64,000 nucleotides of DNA. Origin: Enoplolaimus lenunculus. Its lineage: Eukaryota > Nematoda > Enoplea > Enoplida > Thoracostomopsidae. Every line of letters begins with the position of its first letter. Position 1 is the first letter of the stretch. Made by a program: the position numbers and the translations under genes. Under the pieces are notes generated by a model, which ran no database searches, was not told the origin of the DNA, and worked only from the letters and a program-made list of their open reading frames with translations. The DNA is taken from NCBI GenBank assembly GCA_030248215.1, contig JASANG010003525.1, forward strand, positions 62,001 to 126,000. The letters are read 5' to 3'. Positions 1 through 11,929 of this stretch are shown in pieces.

Positions 1-197
1 TTGCAGTGTATATTCGTTGCTGAAATAGTATGTCGTAGGATCTTGCTCCTTGAAGTTTCATAAGCGTAAAAGTCAACCATGTGCTGAATTAAAAATCGTT
101 AACGGAAACGAAAAACGCATATTATCACAATCAACCTAAAAGGTTGATTGTTTTTGCCAAAACAATTAATGGGCGCAAATATTCACCGAGCTAGTAT

Positions 198-526
198 GCT
201 GTAAATTTCAGTGAGTTGATTTTAACTCTGAATGAGTTGAATCGCTCAGCCTGAGTTAGGACTATAAGAACACAGAATTTTGAGTTGATTTAATTCATTC
301 TGTGTTAATTAATCAACTCACCCAGAGTCAACTCAACTCAGAGTGAGAAACAACTCAACTCAGAGTGAGTTAATGTTTACTGATATCAACTCAGAAATAA
401 CTAGTCAACTCAACTCAGAGTGAGAAACAACGCAACTCAGAGTGAGTTAATGTTTACTGATATCAACTCAGAAATAACTAACTCGCTAGCTGAAATGATT
501 AATCAACTCAATGGAATTAACAGTGA
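198..526. repeat. Family Q palindromic MITE, enlarged by an internal duplication
   Basis: The ends read CTGTAAATTTCAGTGAGT and, inverted, the same near 526. The interior is built from AACTCA/TGAGTT words and would fold into a long hairpin. This copy is about 75 bp longer than the others because a 77-bp segment is tandemly duplicated (327-403 and 404-480). There is no coding content. By its structure it is a non-autonomous DNA element. Confidence 0.75.
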
Positions 527-804
527 CAAATCAAAACAAGGATACGACTAAATTTATAAACATATTGCAACAAATTTGCCGTTTCAAATCGAGCATGTGA
601 AACATAAAATGCGTCTAAAAATTTGTAAAAATAATGGAATTTTAGGTCTTTCCATGACATTAAATGCATACAGATTTTTACCGAAAACGAAATAGGACAT
701 CGGGTGTCATCTTGGCTAAAATGGCCTTTAGCGTATTAAAATCACCAATTTGCATTTATGAAACAGAAGTACACGTATGAGCATCAGCTGTGGTTTCAAT
801 AAAG

Positions 805-924
805 GGCCAACGTTTAGAACATTTCCGTAGCGGTAGTATAAGCATATTCATAAGTCTAAGCGCCAAAGCGTAAGAATGAGCTAATACCTAAGCCTAAGAC
901 TAAGCAAAAAATTAGTCGTGGCCC
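805..924. repeat. Family U element, short degraded copy
   Basis: It starts GGCCAACG and ends TGGCCC, with CCTAAG-type words inside. It matches the better copies further along the window. An open frame on the - strand here is only a by-product of the repeat. Confidence 0.5.
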
Positions 925-1079
925 AATATTACATAATTCTAATTTCAATCTAAAATGTCTTACTTCCGCGTTTAGTTCTAGATTTGGTGTTGTTCGTTGC
1001 CGGGGAAACATTCTAGAATGTATTAAATCTGCATACATAAAAGTGTAAAACTCTACAAGTTTTTCATATATGTATATAT

Positions 1080-1518
1080 ACCCGAATAAGAGGGGGCAAT
1101 AAGAGGGCGATCCCCATTATGAGTCTCAATCAATAAGGGGCCGTATCCCTAACAAAATTCCGTAAGTGGATAGAGTCTCTAACCCTAAGAGTCTATAAAT
1201 GTCAGTTATCCCTAGTTGTAGTACATAAAAGACTCCAGGAACCAATAGAGTTGAGCTCGAAACTTTAAAGCATACTTATTTCTGGAAAGTACATTTCTAA
1301 GCATATATAACCTTGCATTATCACTCAAATTTTTGATACAAAACAAATAAGTGTTTAATTCAACGGATAGTTGCAATACCGGATATATATCTGCAACAAA
1401 AGGGCGGCGGAGGGCCGGTTGAAAATAAATAAGCCTCCGGAACCGAATAGCAGGGGGCCGTCCTCTGGAGAGGCCAAATAAAATCAGTCAACCCTGTTAC
1501 TCGGGTCACAACAGTATA
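1080..1518. repeat. Family S DNA element
   Basis: It begins CCCGAATAAGAGGG and ends with the inverted match near CGGGTCACAACAGTA. The interior has the family's blocks (GAGTCTCTAACCCTAA, ACGGATAGTTGCAATACC). Copies at 11.5, 33.6, 55.8 and 63.3 kb share these. The left tip is eroded into a TATATA run. Confidence 0.75.
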
Positions 1519-1984
1519 TATGATATGAAATTTTCCCGAAAACTTTTTGTTGTGATTACAAAATGATGTTTCAACCACACCGTTAATACAAGGCATTTAT
1601 GAAAGCTTTTATACCTGATTAATTTCCAAATCAAATCCTGAGCACAAACCGACGAGCATACCGATTATCATAATCAATAGAGGTATTTTAGTATGGCAGT
1701 GACACATTTTGATACTAGCAATTAAATAGCAAATCATTCATTTGGCCAAATTTTCTGACGGCAGCAACCTGTAAGTGTGATATTTCAGGTCCAAACTACA
1801 TTTTTCGATATATTAATTTATTATCCTGAAAGCTTAAATATAATTGCAAAGAATGACAAATTGTGAAAATAGAAGTTTATTTTATTATCGGTATTTTTTT
1901 CAAGCGGCTGTGGTACATTTATTTGTAGTTAGCGATAAATGGTAACCGTTTACATGCATTATATATGAGCAAACGAATTGTAAA

Positions 1985-2116
1985 CTGTGTTTACCGGATA
2001 TATGTCATTAACCAAGAGCGGGTAATAATAAATAACAGTCCGTAAATTGAATAACAGGGTGCACCTTCTAGAGAGAAAAAAATAAATATCGGTCCCCCCA
2101 CTTGTTCGGGACACTA
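1985..2116. repeat. Family S right-end fragment
   Basis: Only the right part is present: an ACCGGATATATGTCA-type block, a CAGTCCGTAA-type block and a terminus GTTCGGGACACTACAGT. The left two thirds are missing. Confidence 0.55.
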
Positions 2117-2273
2117 CAGTGCACATAAGACAAACATTTTCAGATATAGATTAAAATTTTATTTAAAATTTAAACCTACTGAGATTTCCTACCAGGAAAA
2201 TAAGTTCGCCACAGGTCACATCCTGAACACAAAGTGCAAATCCATACCGAAATTTAACCGCGAATCTAAGCTT

Positions 2274-2477
2274 ACACTGCAAAAGACGGTGAGTCAAATT
2301 GACTCTCTCGGAAATAGGCTTTCCCTGACTAAACAAACTGAGTCAAAATTCGACTCCACCTGAGTCAAAATCGACTCAATTTGACTCTGGCGGAGTCGAA
2401 TTTTGACTCAGTTTGTGTAGTCAGGAAAACAGCCTATTTCGGAGAGAGTCAATTTGACTCACCATTTTTTGCAGTGT
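2274..2477. repeat. Family P palindromic MITE
   Basis: The left end reads ACTGCAAAAGACGGTGAG and the right end its inverse, CACCATTTTTTGCAGT. The two arms are near-perfect inverted repeats of GAGTCAAATTGACTC-like words, so the whole element is one hairpin. There is no open frame of note. Confidence 0.85.
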
Positions 2478-2564
2478 AATCATTTTAACGTACCCTAAGC
2501 CTAACTGAAATTCGTGAAAAAAGAAGCCTACAACTGTGTTCAAGATCTGCTGTATAAAATGGGC

Positions 2565-2707
2565 GGCCTATGTAATGATCAGTAGCCGAACGTTTTTCTG
2601 TGGGACTGCAATAAGTAAAGTAACCTTAAGCTTGCTTGGCTTAGGCTTAGGCTTTACGCTTAAAAATATGCTTTAATACTGTTTTGCCTCAGTTGTTTAC
2701 ATTGGCC
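2565..2707. repeat. Family U element
   Basis: It runs from GGCCTATGTAATGATCAG to TTTACATTGGCC with the family core (AACGTTTTTCTGTGGGACT, then GGCTTAGGCTTAGGCTT). It is a typical short copy with two TTAGGC units. Confidence 0.75.
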
Positions 2708-3719
2708 AAATGTGCTAAAACTTTTACTCGAAACAACACCACCGGTGATAGAAAAAATATTTACGCTTAAGAAAAAAATTGATTCCAAAAAACATTATTG
2801 ACAAATATAAACATAGTGTATCTGAGAGCTTTTAGAAAAATCTGTGAAATTTAATAACAGAAAAAATTCGCTTATGAAAAGATTTGTTTTGATTTTCAAA
2901 CAGAAAAATTAATTTTACATCTGGAATTGTGCCCAAAAGCCGGCTTAAAGTTGTTTCAAAAATTTAATATTTCGCTGCAACTTTTGAAGAAACTGCACTT
3001 TGATCAGAAAAATATTATAAAATTCGAATTATATATATGTATATATACACTCAGCGGTTTTGTGGTTTTCCCACCCGCTACAGAAAAAATTTTATTAACC
3101 TTTCGAAAGACTGTTGGGGTTACCTGTGCGATGCAAATTTGGTTTAAAAAATATTGGCAAAGAAGCAGACAGTAAGTTGTTTGACGCAACACCCTAAGCA
3201 GTTATATAGTCGTACTCAGATGGGACGTGGCCTACAAACCAAAATACTTAGCACTTATTTTAGTAACTTTAGCTGGTATCATTACAATTTTACTATTATC
3301 TTAGTCTCCAACCAACTTCTAAGCTTTAAGTTTATATGTCGGTAAATGTAGGTACGAGGATTTTTAAGGGGCCACTTTTCTTCGTTTCCCAACAGTTGGC
3401 TTTTGTATTTCATATGAGCACATGCGACATTTAGGCTTTAAGGTCTCATAATACCTACAAATAAACAATTTAATCGCTATGTTTTAACAATTTTAATTGC
3501 AGTTTTTAAATATCAGATGTGCAAACTTTAGTTTCTGATTTTAACCGCACTCTCGCCGCATGCCTACACTCTGGCCCGCGCTCTTTTAAACGGTAATAAA
3601 ATCGCTGAACATTTTGTTAAATGCAAACCAACCCGGAAAACATTTATTTACCTGTATTATCCAAAAGTATGCTAAAAATCAAAGAATGTAGGGTTACAAC
3701 AATAACCCCATATTCGCGC
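2708..3719. other. Unassigned AT-rich intergenic stretch
   Basis: Short open frames of 60-80 codons occur on both strands, but none has convincing codon use, splice sites or a known motif. I see no repeat family and no RNA gene here. Confidence 0.5.
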
Positions 3720-3890
3720 CCGTAGCCAGCTCACCTTGCTAAAGGGGGGGGGGGCTAAAAAATTTTCAGGAGGGGCATTCAAGGGTTTTTAATGACTTGC
3801 AAGCAAGGTTGAAAATTTTCTAAACGGCCAAAAGTTTTCCAGGGGGAAGCTGAGCCTCCCTGACCCCCTTCTGGGCTACGGGTTTGCCCA
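3720..3890. repeat. Family V element
   Basis: It begins CCCGTAGCCAGCTCACC and ends with the inverted CTACGGG. The body has an AAAATTTTCAGGAGGGGC block, a G run and GGGGAAGCTGAGCC. Six more copies lie in the window, so it is a dispersed element of about 170 bp with short inverted ends. Confidence 0.7.
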
Positions 3891-4100
3891 TAATTTTCAG
3901 AGTGGTATGAGCTTTTAAAGGGGCACACTGTTGTACGAAGTTCACAATGGTTTAAAGAGCAATAAACAATGATTGCTTTTGACAGGTGCGGATCGGTATT
4001 TTCGGGGGGCTGGTTCAAAATCTTTTAGGCTACAACTCGCATATTGCATTCGCGCAGAATGTTTGTCTTGGTTCAAACAGGGTCGTCAACATAAATGTGG

Positions 4101-4440
4101 AGCCCATGTAAAGATCAGTGCTGGAACGTTTTTCTGCGGGACTGGGACAGAGAAAGCATACGCTTTGCAGTATTAATTTTTTGCTTAGGATTAGGCTTAA
4201 CGGCCCATGCTACTTTAAGGGGGTCCAGGTTTCTGGCGGGTCTATAAAAGAGTGGGATTAGATTCTAGATTACATTCTTTGCTTAGGCTTAGGCTTAGGC
4301 TTAGGAACTCATTTTTACAACGCTTAGGCTTAGGCTTAGGCTCAGGAATACGCTTAATCTACTGTTACGCCCCTCAAAGTAACATTGGCCGGCTTAACTA
4401 TAGGTTCATTCTAACGCGTAGGTTTAGGCTAAAAACAGGC
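4101..4440. repeat. Family U copy split by a second U insertion
   Basis: The left half (GCCCATGTAAAGATCAGTG, then GCTTAGGATTAGGC) stops at 4201. The right half, a TTCATTCTAACGCGTAGG block with more TTAGGC-like words, resumes at 4391. The two halves make one U copy interrupted by the insertion at 4202-4390. Confidence 0.65.
4202..4390. repeat. Family U element (subtype with TACTTTAAGGGG) nested in a U copy
   Basis: It runs GGCCCATGCTACTTTAAGG to AAAGTAACATTGGCC. It is flanked by a perfect 8-bp direct repeat, GGCTTAAC, at 4194-4201 and 4391-4398, which fixes both ends and shows the target duplication length. It carries runs of GCTTAG. Confidence 0.85.
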
Positions 4441-4997
4441 AATCGAAGCTTTTTATAGCCACATCTTGGAAATACAGTTCCTTTTAATTGGTGTAGAATT
4501 TACTTGCGATGATGAAGACTTTGTTTTGAAAATCGTAGTCAGCATTTTTAGTCACGATGTTATCCAAAAGCTTTTTAGCGAACGGGTATAGCGGCCGAGA
4601 TAACTGTTCGCCTGTACGGTCCAGGCAGACAATTTAAAGAAGTAAGTAAAAATGTTATTTTATTTTTATCGTTTCTCGAAAAATTTCTGTAAGGATATAT
4701 GTTAATATTCGCGTTCTTTGAATACGAATTATGTTTGTGTATCTCATAATTTTTGGTAATTCAATTTCAAGAGTGTCGTGTAAACAAAAAATAACTCGAG
4801 ATTACTGCTTATATTTTCAAATGTTAGTGCCACAAGTAGGTACCACCATCAGCACTCAACCAATGGTAAGATTCATCATTTTGCTCATCACTTGCGCTTG
4901 ATTCGCCTTTCGCAGGGTGCAACCGGATATCCGTTTCCGTTTCTGGTAAATTTTCCCTTTTGTTACCAAAAAATACCTGCAATTTCGTTATTTTTAT

Positions 4998-5209
4998 GCA
5001 CTGCAAAAAATAATGAGTCAAATTGACTCTCTCCGAAATAGGCTCTACGGGACTACACAAACTGAGTCAAATTTGACTCCGACAGAGTCAAATTCTGCTG
5101 ACTGGGTTGCACGTTTGACTCTGGCGGAGTCGAATTTGACTCAGTTTGTGTAGTCCCGTTGAGCCTATTTCGGAGAGAGTCAATTTGACTCACTATTTTT
5201 TGCCGTGTG
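4998..5209. repeat. Family P palindromic MITE
   Basis: The left end is GCACTGCAAAAAATAATGAG and the right end its inverse at TTTTTTGCCGTGT. The arms carry the usual GAGTCAAATTGACTC words. Just upstream (about 4910-4950) is a fragment of family N (GTGCAACCGGATATCCG). Confidence 0.8.
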
Positions 5210-5921
5210 CTAAATCTCGTATAAAATTGCACAATTTTTCATTACAGATACACTGCAATTATTGAAAATTTAAAAATTTCCGCGCATCAGCCGTTTTTCT
5301 TCAAAATCTATCATATATCAACGGCTTCAGGCACAAACCCGAAAATAAAATCATTTTCAACCTTTCTTCGCCAATATTTAACACTAAAAGATATTGGCAA
5401 TAATATACACATTCAATTGGATGGAAGATAAACAAATCAAAGACTTTACCGTTTGCCTTTATGTAGGAACCAGAACAAACGGAATATCAATGCCAACAAC
5501 AACAACATAAAATGCAGTAGACTGCAGTGAAATTGCAAACGGTTTTAGATGGCTGTTCGCTCGTTTGCTTATCATTTGCATACTGAATGTCACATCTGAC
5601 CTGGAAATTGTAGGAAATCAAAAAAACCACGAAGTATATAGGCTCTATAAGCAAGCACAATAATGAAGTTTTGCAGGTATTTTCAAACGTAATTGAATTG
5701 ATTTTCACAATACGAATATTTTCGGAAAAAGACAAAAATCATGTATATTAAACCTTAACATGCCTATGAAATTTAACCTGGAAACTTTTATATTATCATG
5801 CTTATGTTCCATTATATATGTATACATTATATATGTATATATATGTAGTTATATTGCTGTTTATACGCTTTGCAAGAATGAACCGACATTTCCATAGTGC
5901 TACAGGGCCATAGACTTATTT
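5210..5921. other. Unassigned stretch
   Basis: AT-rich sequence with a TATATGTA-type run near 5810-5850. I find no gene, no recognised repeat and no RNA gene. Confidence 0.45.
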
Positions 5922-6185
5922 TCAATTGCGTAGCTGCTGCACAAGTTGTACTACTCGTTTGAACTTTAATCTGAACAAATTTCTATCCCTAAAGAACGGT
6001 GTTATATTTTTTACTATTTTAATGCCGTCTGTTGTTTGTCCGGTACCGGGTAAACAAAGTCGGATTTCGTCACCAGTACAAAATTCGTTTATAAAGTTGG
6101 TTTGCGGTGCAGTGCGGCAGCGAACAGCATCGTATACGCCCTGCACCTCAAACCAACGTATCAAACATTCAACTTCCGCTGCCAT
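5922..6185 (-). CDS. Possible single exon or short ORF, unknown function
   Basis: An 87-codon frame starts with ATG at 6185 and ends with TGA. The deduced peptide begins MAAEVECLIRWFEVQG, has a central FCTGDEIRLCLPGTGQ stretch and a basic tail. Codon use is varied and no family of repeats explains it. I recognise no domain. It may be the first coding exon of a gene whose later exons I could not find to the left, or chance. In 64 kb and six frames a frame of this length is not by itself significant. Confidence 0.25.
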   Translation of the reverse strand: MAAEVECLIRWFEVQGVYDAVRCRTAPQTNFINEFCTGDEIRLCLPGTGQTTDGIKIVKNITPFFRDRNLFRLKFKRVVQLVQQLRN

Positions 6186-6550
6186 CCGGATCCGACGTTC
6201 GTTTTAGTTTAGGTTTCAGTGTTAGGCTTAGGCTGTAAGCTTGTAGATTTTGAACAAAGCCAAATACATAACTTAACTCAAGATGATTTTCTGCCTTACG
6301 TTGTTAGTGTTCATCTATATTGTTCATAAAGTACGGATAAACTGATGTAGTAAATCAACTCATTGTGTTTTAAGATTAGCTTCTTGTATTAACCAAAGTT
6401 TTAGCTTAAGAATCGTGTAGTCACTTCAGAATAAACAAATCCGCTTTAATCCAGACGGAAAGTGGTATTTTAAAATCTTTCCTTGGCTTTCGAGATCCTA
6501 AACTTCAAACGCAATGATTAATGTTCAAAAGTATATCCCTACAAACTGTA

Positions 6551-6740
6551 GACAATGTAAAGATGAGGAGCGAAATGTTTTTTATGGGCCTGGAATCGAA
6601 TAAGCCTCAGCTTTAGACTAATTCATTTTGCTTAGGCTTAGGCTTAGGCTTAGGCTTAGGTATATGCTCGTTCTTGCGCCTAGGTTTAGGTTTAGGAATA
6701 TGCTTCTACTATTGTTACGGCCCTGTTCTATACTTTGACC
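6551..6740. repeat. Family U element
   Basis: The left end is ACAATGTAAAGATGAGGAGC and the right end is GGCCCTGTTCTATACTTTGA. It contains about four TTAGGC units in a row near 6628-6660. A 121-codon frame on the - strand across this region is produced by the repeat and is not a gene. Confidence 0.7.
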
Positions 6741-7111
6741 GAAATGGTTCACCGCGATTGTAGGCCTTAGGTTTGATAAGTTACCTAACAAGCTGTTATG
6801 ACTTTCTAAACATAAGGTTCTAGTTCTTTCTCCACATTTATAGCTAACTATGTTTGTGTAATCATGCGGAATTTTCTTATGTTTTGGCAAAAGTTTTGAA
6901 CAATAAATATGTTTTGAAGAAACTATGTTACAAATGTAAGGTACTACATTAGGTTTTTCACAAAGGCAGAGGACTCTCTGCATATTTGCAGACGTGTATA
7001 TATGTCACCAGTTGACGAAATGTTTCGTAAACCAGCAATTCGAGGCAACAGAAAGCCAAAACAATTGCTCAGAAATTTATGCTCAATGCGATAAATGTTG
7101 TGCTAAATTTC

Positions 7112-7352
7112 AGCCAATGTAAACAATAGGCGCCGAACAGTATTGTAAGCATATTCCTATGCCAAAGCTTAATCCTAAAAGCCTAAGCCTAAAAGCCTAA
7201 GCCTAAGCGAAACAATGAGCATATTTCTAAGCCTAAGCGTAAGCGTAAGAATGAGCATATATCTAAGCCTAAGCCTAAGCGTAAGAATAAGCGTAGTTCT
7301 AAGCCTGAGCCTAAGTGTAAGCGTAAAAATGAACGTATTCCTATGATTGGCT
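7112..7352. repeat. Family U element, reverse orientation
   Basis: It starts AGCCAATGTAAACAATAGG, has four blocks of CCTAAGCCTAAGC words (TTAGGC on the other strand) separated by GAATGAGCATAT-type spacers, and ends ATTGGC. Confidence 0.65.
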
Positions 7353-9091
7353 ATAGATGTGTTTGAAGTATTTATCAGATTCGTCAACATTTTGCAAAAG
7401 GTGATGCAAAAATTTTATAAAATTAATTCCTCGAAATCTACCAAAACCCCACTGTTTTGACTTCCCCGGGTTGTTTCAAGCTACAATTGACGCGAAATAC
7501 GGTCATGCCGGTAGCCATTGCAAATCCAGTGATTTAAAAAAATATTCCAATTTAACAATGCGGATTTGTCTAATGATACCAGAACGGTTTTGTTATTAAT
7601 CAGTTGGACAATGTTACTCTGAGGACTGGTCCGCTGTCTCAAGAACATCAAAAGTGAATGAGGTCACTCTTAATACGCGTGTACAGAATTAGTTGATACT
7701 TCCATGTTGTGAAGTTAGTTTGATTAATGCATTTGTTATTTACCATATCTCTTCACGCGACATTTTGCCAATCGTAAAGTAAGAAACTTAATACTGTGCT
7801 ACGTTCGGATTCTGGCTAATTTGTGCTATGAGACAATTTTTTTCTGGCACCGTGGTACCGTATGACCCCCTGCATCTTCTGGTGTCTGCCCCGGCGCCGG
7901 AGCCGAGGCCCGGCTTCGGGACATCCCCAATATGTATTTATATATTATATATAGATACAAACCCATAAGTAGGCAGAAGTGTTTTGAGCGTTGCTTTGCA
8001 TGCAGCTGCCTTCCTACTCGTCGTTGTCCCAGAACCACGATGCGTCCTTCAGCAAAACCATGGGTCAACTTGTATATATGCTTTACCTAAGCTTAACACA
8101 ACGAATTTTGGTTATCCCGTTGTAGCATTTTTATAAAAACAATATATTATCCTATTTTTTTAAAAAACAGATATTTATTTGACATTTTATCAATCTTATA
8201 ACCAAACAAGTCCGATTTTTTAAGTTTGTATTTAAATTTTACAGAATATTTTTTCCAAAAATTGTGGTTCAAAATCTTCAGGCGTTTTACGTTTTTTTGT
8301 ATTAATGTCTCAATTTCGTTCAATTTTAATAGTTATTTTCGACGCGCAAATAACTGTTTATTAAGGTTTCTGCCGCATTTTATGTGTTTGTTTTATAACA
8401 CAGGCTTATTCTGTGGAAATATGTTTACCAAAATGTGTCTAATATTAAATTTCACACTTCTGCCTCCCCGTAGAGCACTGCATTGCTAATAATTGTGCTC
8501 TTAGTGTTCAACTTATTCTGGCAAGGATTTTTTTATGCAAATAAAATTCAGAAACCAGGGGCGGATTCAGAAATTTCTGACCGAGCGGAGCGGGCTGGCA
8601 AAGCTTATGAAACACAATTTTTACTTTATGCTATATATGCTAATTTTTACGGGTGGAAGGAATAAGTTGCTAGTTAGTATCGTTCCCATTTTAAAAATTT
8701 TCTGATGAGGAGAGGGGGCGAGACGAACGTGCCCCCTTATCTCAAGGTATACGTTTATGGACGGTGATATTGCCGTCTGTATCTGCAATAGTTTGTAGGC
8801 ATCTATATTTTGAGCGATCTTACCGACACCTGGTGACACCAAAGCTGCACTGAAAGATATATACGAAGTGCAACCAGTAAATATCATTAATATAACAGTT
8901 TTGAGGTGTTTTTAAATTTTGATGAATATTTTTATGGGCAAAACTCGGAAAATGATTGCAAAAACGTGCCGGTTTGCCTAAATTTCAACTTTTAAACTTT
9001 CGAGAACATTTTCTTGAAAAAAACAAATATTCTGTTTTTGCAAACTTCTTAAGAATCTGTAGGTTTTAACTGTATGTTAACGAAAGAGCAT
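7353..9091. other. Gene-poor stretch with one family W fragment
   Basis: No convincing gene. A family W fragment sits at about 8554-8740 (GGGGCGGATTCAGAAATTTC and later a poly-G/C block). A GC-rich patch lies near 7865-7925. The remainder is plain AT-rich sequence. Confidence 0.45.
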
Positions 9092-9314
9092 CAGTGCAAA
9101 AAATAGTGAGTCAAATTGACCCTTACCGAAATAGGCTTTTCCTGACTACACAAACTGAGACAAATTCGACTACGCCAAAGTCAAATTCGACACACTGAGC
9201 GATTCAGTGAATCAAATTTGACTCTGGCGGAGTCGAATTTTGTATCAGTTTGTGTAGTAGTCAGGAAAAGCCTATTTTGGTAAGGGTCAAGTTGACTCAC
9301 CATTTTTTGCAGAG
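9092..9314. repeat. Family P palindromic MITE
   Basis: The left end is CAGTGCAAAAAATAGTGAG and the inverse is at 9300-9314. The arms match the P family, with the GACCCTTACCGAAATAGG variant shared by both arms. Confidence 0.8.
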
Positions 9315-9710
9315 CATTTGAGAGCGAGTTTAGTTGCCTCAATGGAAATTCAGCAATTCGAAACGTTTATGTTTGGATTTGGACTCAGATAGTCAGCCAA
9401 CGACAAGGTATTTGACCGTTTTGAATATCATACCTTTGAGTACAGTTACATAACTTTAAGCCAATTGTTTCATTACTGTCAGCATTATGTTTTGAATTTG
9501 ACAATGTTTATTATAATGGAAAAGTTGTTTTTGTGAAATATTTTACTTTTCAAAATCTCAAAAGTCATCAATTGTTCAACTCATTAAATGCTAAAACTTT
9601 TAAAAAACGTTTCGTATCATTTAAAGGCATTTTGTTGGAATTAAGCGTGTGAACACGAAGTGAATGAGCTTATTTCATCAACTTCTACGCGATCTATTTG
9701 AGCAATAGTG

Positions 9711-10024
9711 GTTGATCCCTAAACAAGAGTATGCAAAACGCCTTGTTTGGCATGGAACTAAATCTACCAGCACTCGTTGCGTTTCGGTCCTACACCCACC
9801 CTCATTTTGGGGGAGTCAATTTTACATTCATTACATGTGTATCCGCCAGCCAACACCGAAAATACAGTCGAACCGCTTTTCAGTATATGAAAACAGCACA
9901 TAATTTCAGCATCTGACACCCCCCTAAAATAAGGGGGGTAAGCCAAAAATGCAACGCGCGCTGGGTACACTTTTTTCTACATAGAATGTACCCAGTTGCA
10001 TACTCTTGTTATAAAGGGTATCAT
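9711..10024. repeat. Family L element with inverted ends
   Basis: The left end reads GGTTGATCCCTAAACAAGAG and the right end carries the inverse (TGCATACTCTTGTTATAAAG). Both inner ends share CAAGAGTATGCAA and GGGTAC words. The centre contains short open frames with no likeness to protein families. A partial relative lies at 32.6 kb. Confidence 0.55.
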
Positions 10025-10199
10025 TCACTCTTGATTTGAGTTATTGGAACTTTCAAATTTTGAAATGAAATATTAATCAGTTTACTGCTATCCTTTCTAC
10101 GGTTAAAATACCTGAACAGCCAGTTATTACCATTCAAGAGAAAGCACATGTTACTTTTAGGACCGCCTCGGTTTCTGGTTTAACTGTAACTCAGTAGGC

Positions 10200-10400
10200 T
10201 TACATTTTAGATAACATTTTTTCTGAGACTTAGACTTAGATTTAGGTTTACACGTTTTAAGGCTTGCGCTATTAGACTATTTTTACTTAGGCTTAGGCTT
10301 AAGTTTAAGCTCGTTCTTACGCTTAGGCTTTAGACTTCGGCATTGGCTTAGGAAAATGCTTATGCTACTGTTGACGGCCGTGTTCTATACATTCCGTAAA
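10200..10400. repeat. Family U element, diverged
   Basis: It contains TTAGGCTTAGGCTT blocks, a GCTCGTTCTTACGCTTAGG spacer and a right end close to GGCCGTGTTCTATACATT. The left end is unclear. Confidence 0.5.
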
Positions 10401-10576
10401 TGAAGAGATGATGGACTTATCTGGAGAACATGGTTATATACTCTTTATCACCCCATATTTGGGATTGAACCCACCCTTTGTCATTACCCACGCTTAAACG
10501 TCATGAACACTTGAAATCGCGTTTGGAGTAACTTTATTTGTTACCGCAATATAGGATGAAAAACTATTAAGCTCAT

Positions 10577-10727
10577 GGCCAATGTATAGAACAGGGCCGG
10601 AACAGTAGCACAAACATATTCTTCAGCCTAAACCTACGCGCAAGGAATAGTCTATTCCTAAACCTAAACCTAATCAAAAAAGTTAGTCTAAAGCTTAAGT
10701 TGACTCTATTATGGGCCAAGCTCATTA
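10577..10727. repeat. Family U element with perfect 8-bp target duplication
   Basis: It runs GGCCAATGTATAGAACAGGG to TATTATGGGCC. The 8-bp word AAGCTCAT occurs on both sides (10569-10576 and 10728-10735), a clean target-site duplication. The interior has CCTAAACCTAA words in reverse orientation. It looks shortened near its right end. Confidence 0.85.
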
Positions 10728-10735
10728 TATATTTT

Positions 10736-11506
10736 AGCATGAAAATTTTAAAGCCCATTTTATGGCCCTACATATAATGTCAATTGTAAACTTGCCTTGA
10801 GCATAATATGACATTTGATACAAAGGCTATGTGATTAGATTTGCAAATGCTGACATGATATTAATTAAGTTTTCGTGTTTTCAATACGATTGCTATGGTT
10901 TAGCTTAATCAGGAGAAGTGTGCTTTTTTCCTTGATTTTCATTAACTTTGAAGACATAGCGGTCGTGTTGCATGTTTGCAAAAATTGTGACGCAAACTCT
11001 CATGAAATATTGCAAAAATGCATTTCTAAGAATTGTTTTCAGGTTTAGGGTTTGTGTAAATTTCAACAGCAACATACGTATTCCAAGTAGCTTTTAATAG
11101 CGTGCAGTACGTAACACTTGTAATACTACGAACTATTTAATCCAGAGGTGTGTGGGTAAAAAATGTTTACTTGCACTGTAAATATATTTCGATTTAACTG
11201 CAAATTCCAGGATAGTAATACTTATTTTTCACTCATACGGTGAAAACCGTTTACAAATACAAGTTTTTTTACAATATCTGGTTTCAAGTTTTTATCAAAC
11301 TTTTAGGTAAGGATTAACAAAATTTTACCTGCATTTTAAAATTTTTACCCGCGGACATACCCATATCAAAATTTTATAATCCGGTCAGCGTGTACACGCG
11401 GGCACCAGCGGGTAGCGTACAGCTTTGTTGCGATTTACGATCAGCACTCCGGTGAATGCCTTTAAGATTTGTGGCTGCCAAACAAGCACTACTCTTACTG
11501 TAATAA
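10736..11506. other. Unassigned stretch with a possible family Z fragment
   Basis: No gene seen. Around 11148-11410 are GTGTGTGGGTAAAAAATG and TTTTTACCCGCGG words that resemble the ends of family Z (see 35.8 and 48.4 kb), so an old copy may lie here. Confidence 0.35.
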
Positions 11507-11929
11507 ACAGTGACCCGAATAAGAGGGATCTCCATTTTGAGTCCCAATCAAAAGAAGCCGTATCCCTAATAAGATTCCGTAATCGGGTAGAGTCTCTAAA
11601 TCCTAATTAGAGTATATGAACGTCAACGATCCAAATTGTAGTGCATAAACGACTCCAGAACCAAATAAAGTTGAGTTCGGAACTTTAAAGCATACTTAAG
11701 TTTAATACGTACATTTCGAAATATAACCTTGCGTTATCGCTCAAAGTGTTGATACAAGACAAATAAGCGTTCAATTCAACGGATAGTTGCTGTACCGGCT
11801 ATATCAGTAACGAAGGGTGGCGGAGACCGGGTTAAAAATAAATAACAGTCTCCGTAACCAAATACCAATGGGATATTCCTGAAGACACCAATAAATATTA
11901 TTCCTTTCTCTTGTTCGGGTCACAACAGT
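11507..11929. repeat. Family S DNA element
   Basis: It runs CAGTGACCCGAATAAGAGG to CTTGTTCGGGTCACAACAGT, with the standard interior blocks in the same order as the copy at 1.1 kb. There is no transposase frame. Confidence 0.75.

Noticed and set aside
6618-6983. 121-codon open frame on the - strand with a SLSLSLSLS stretch
   Set aside because: The Ser-Leu stretch is the translation of the TTAGGC run in a U element.
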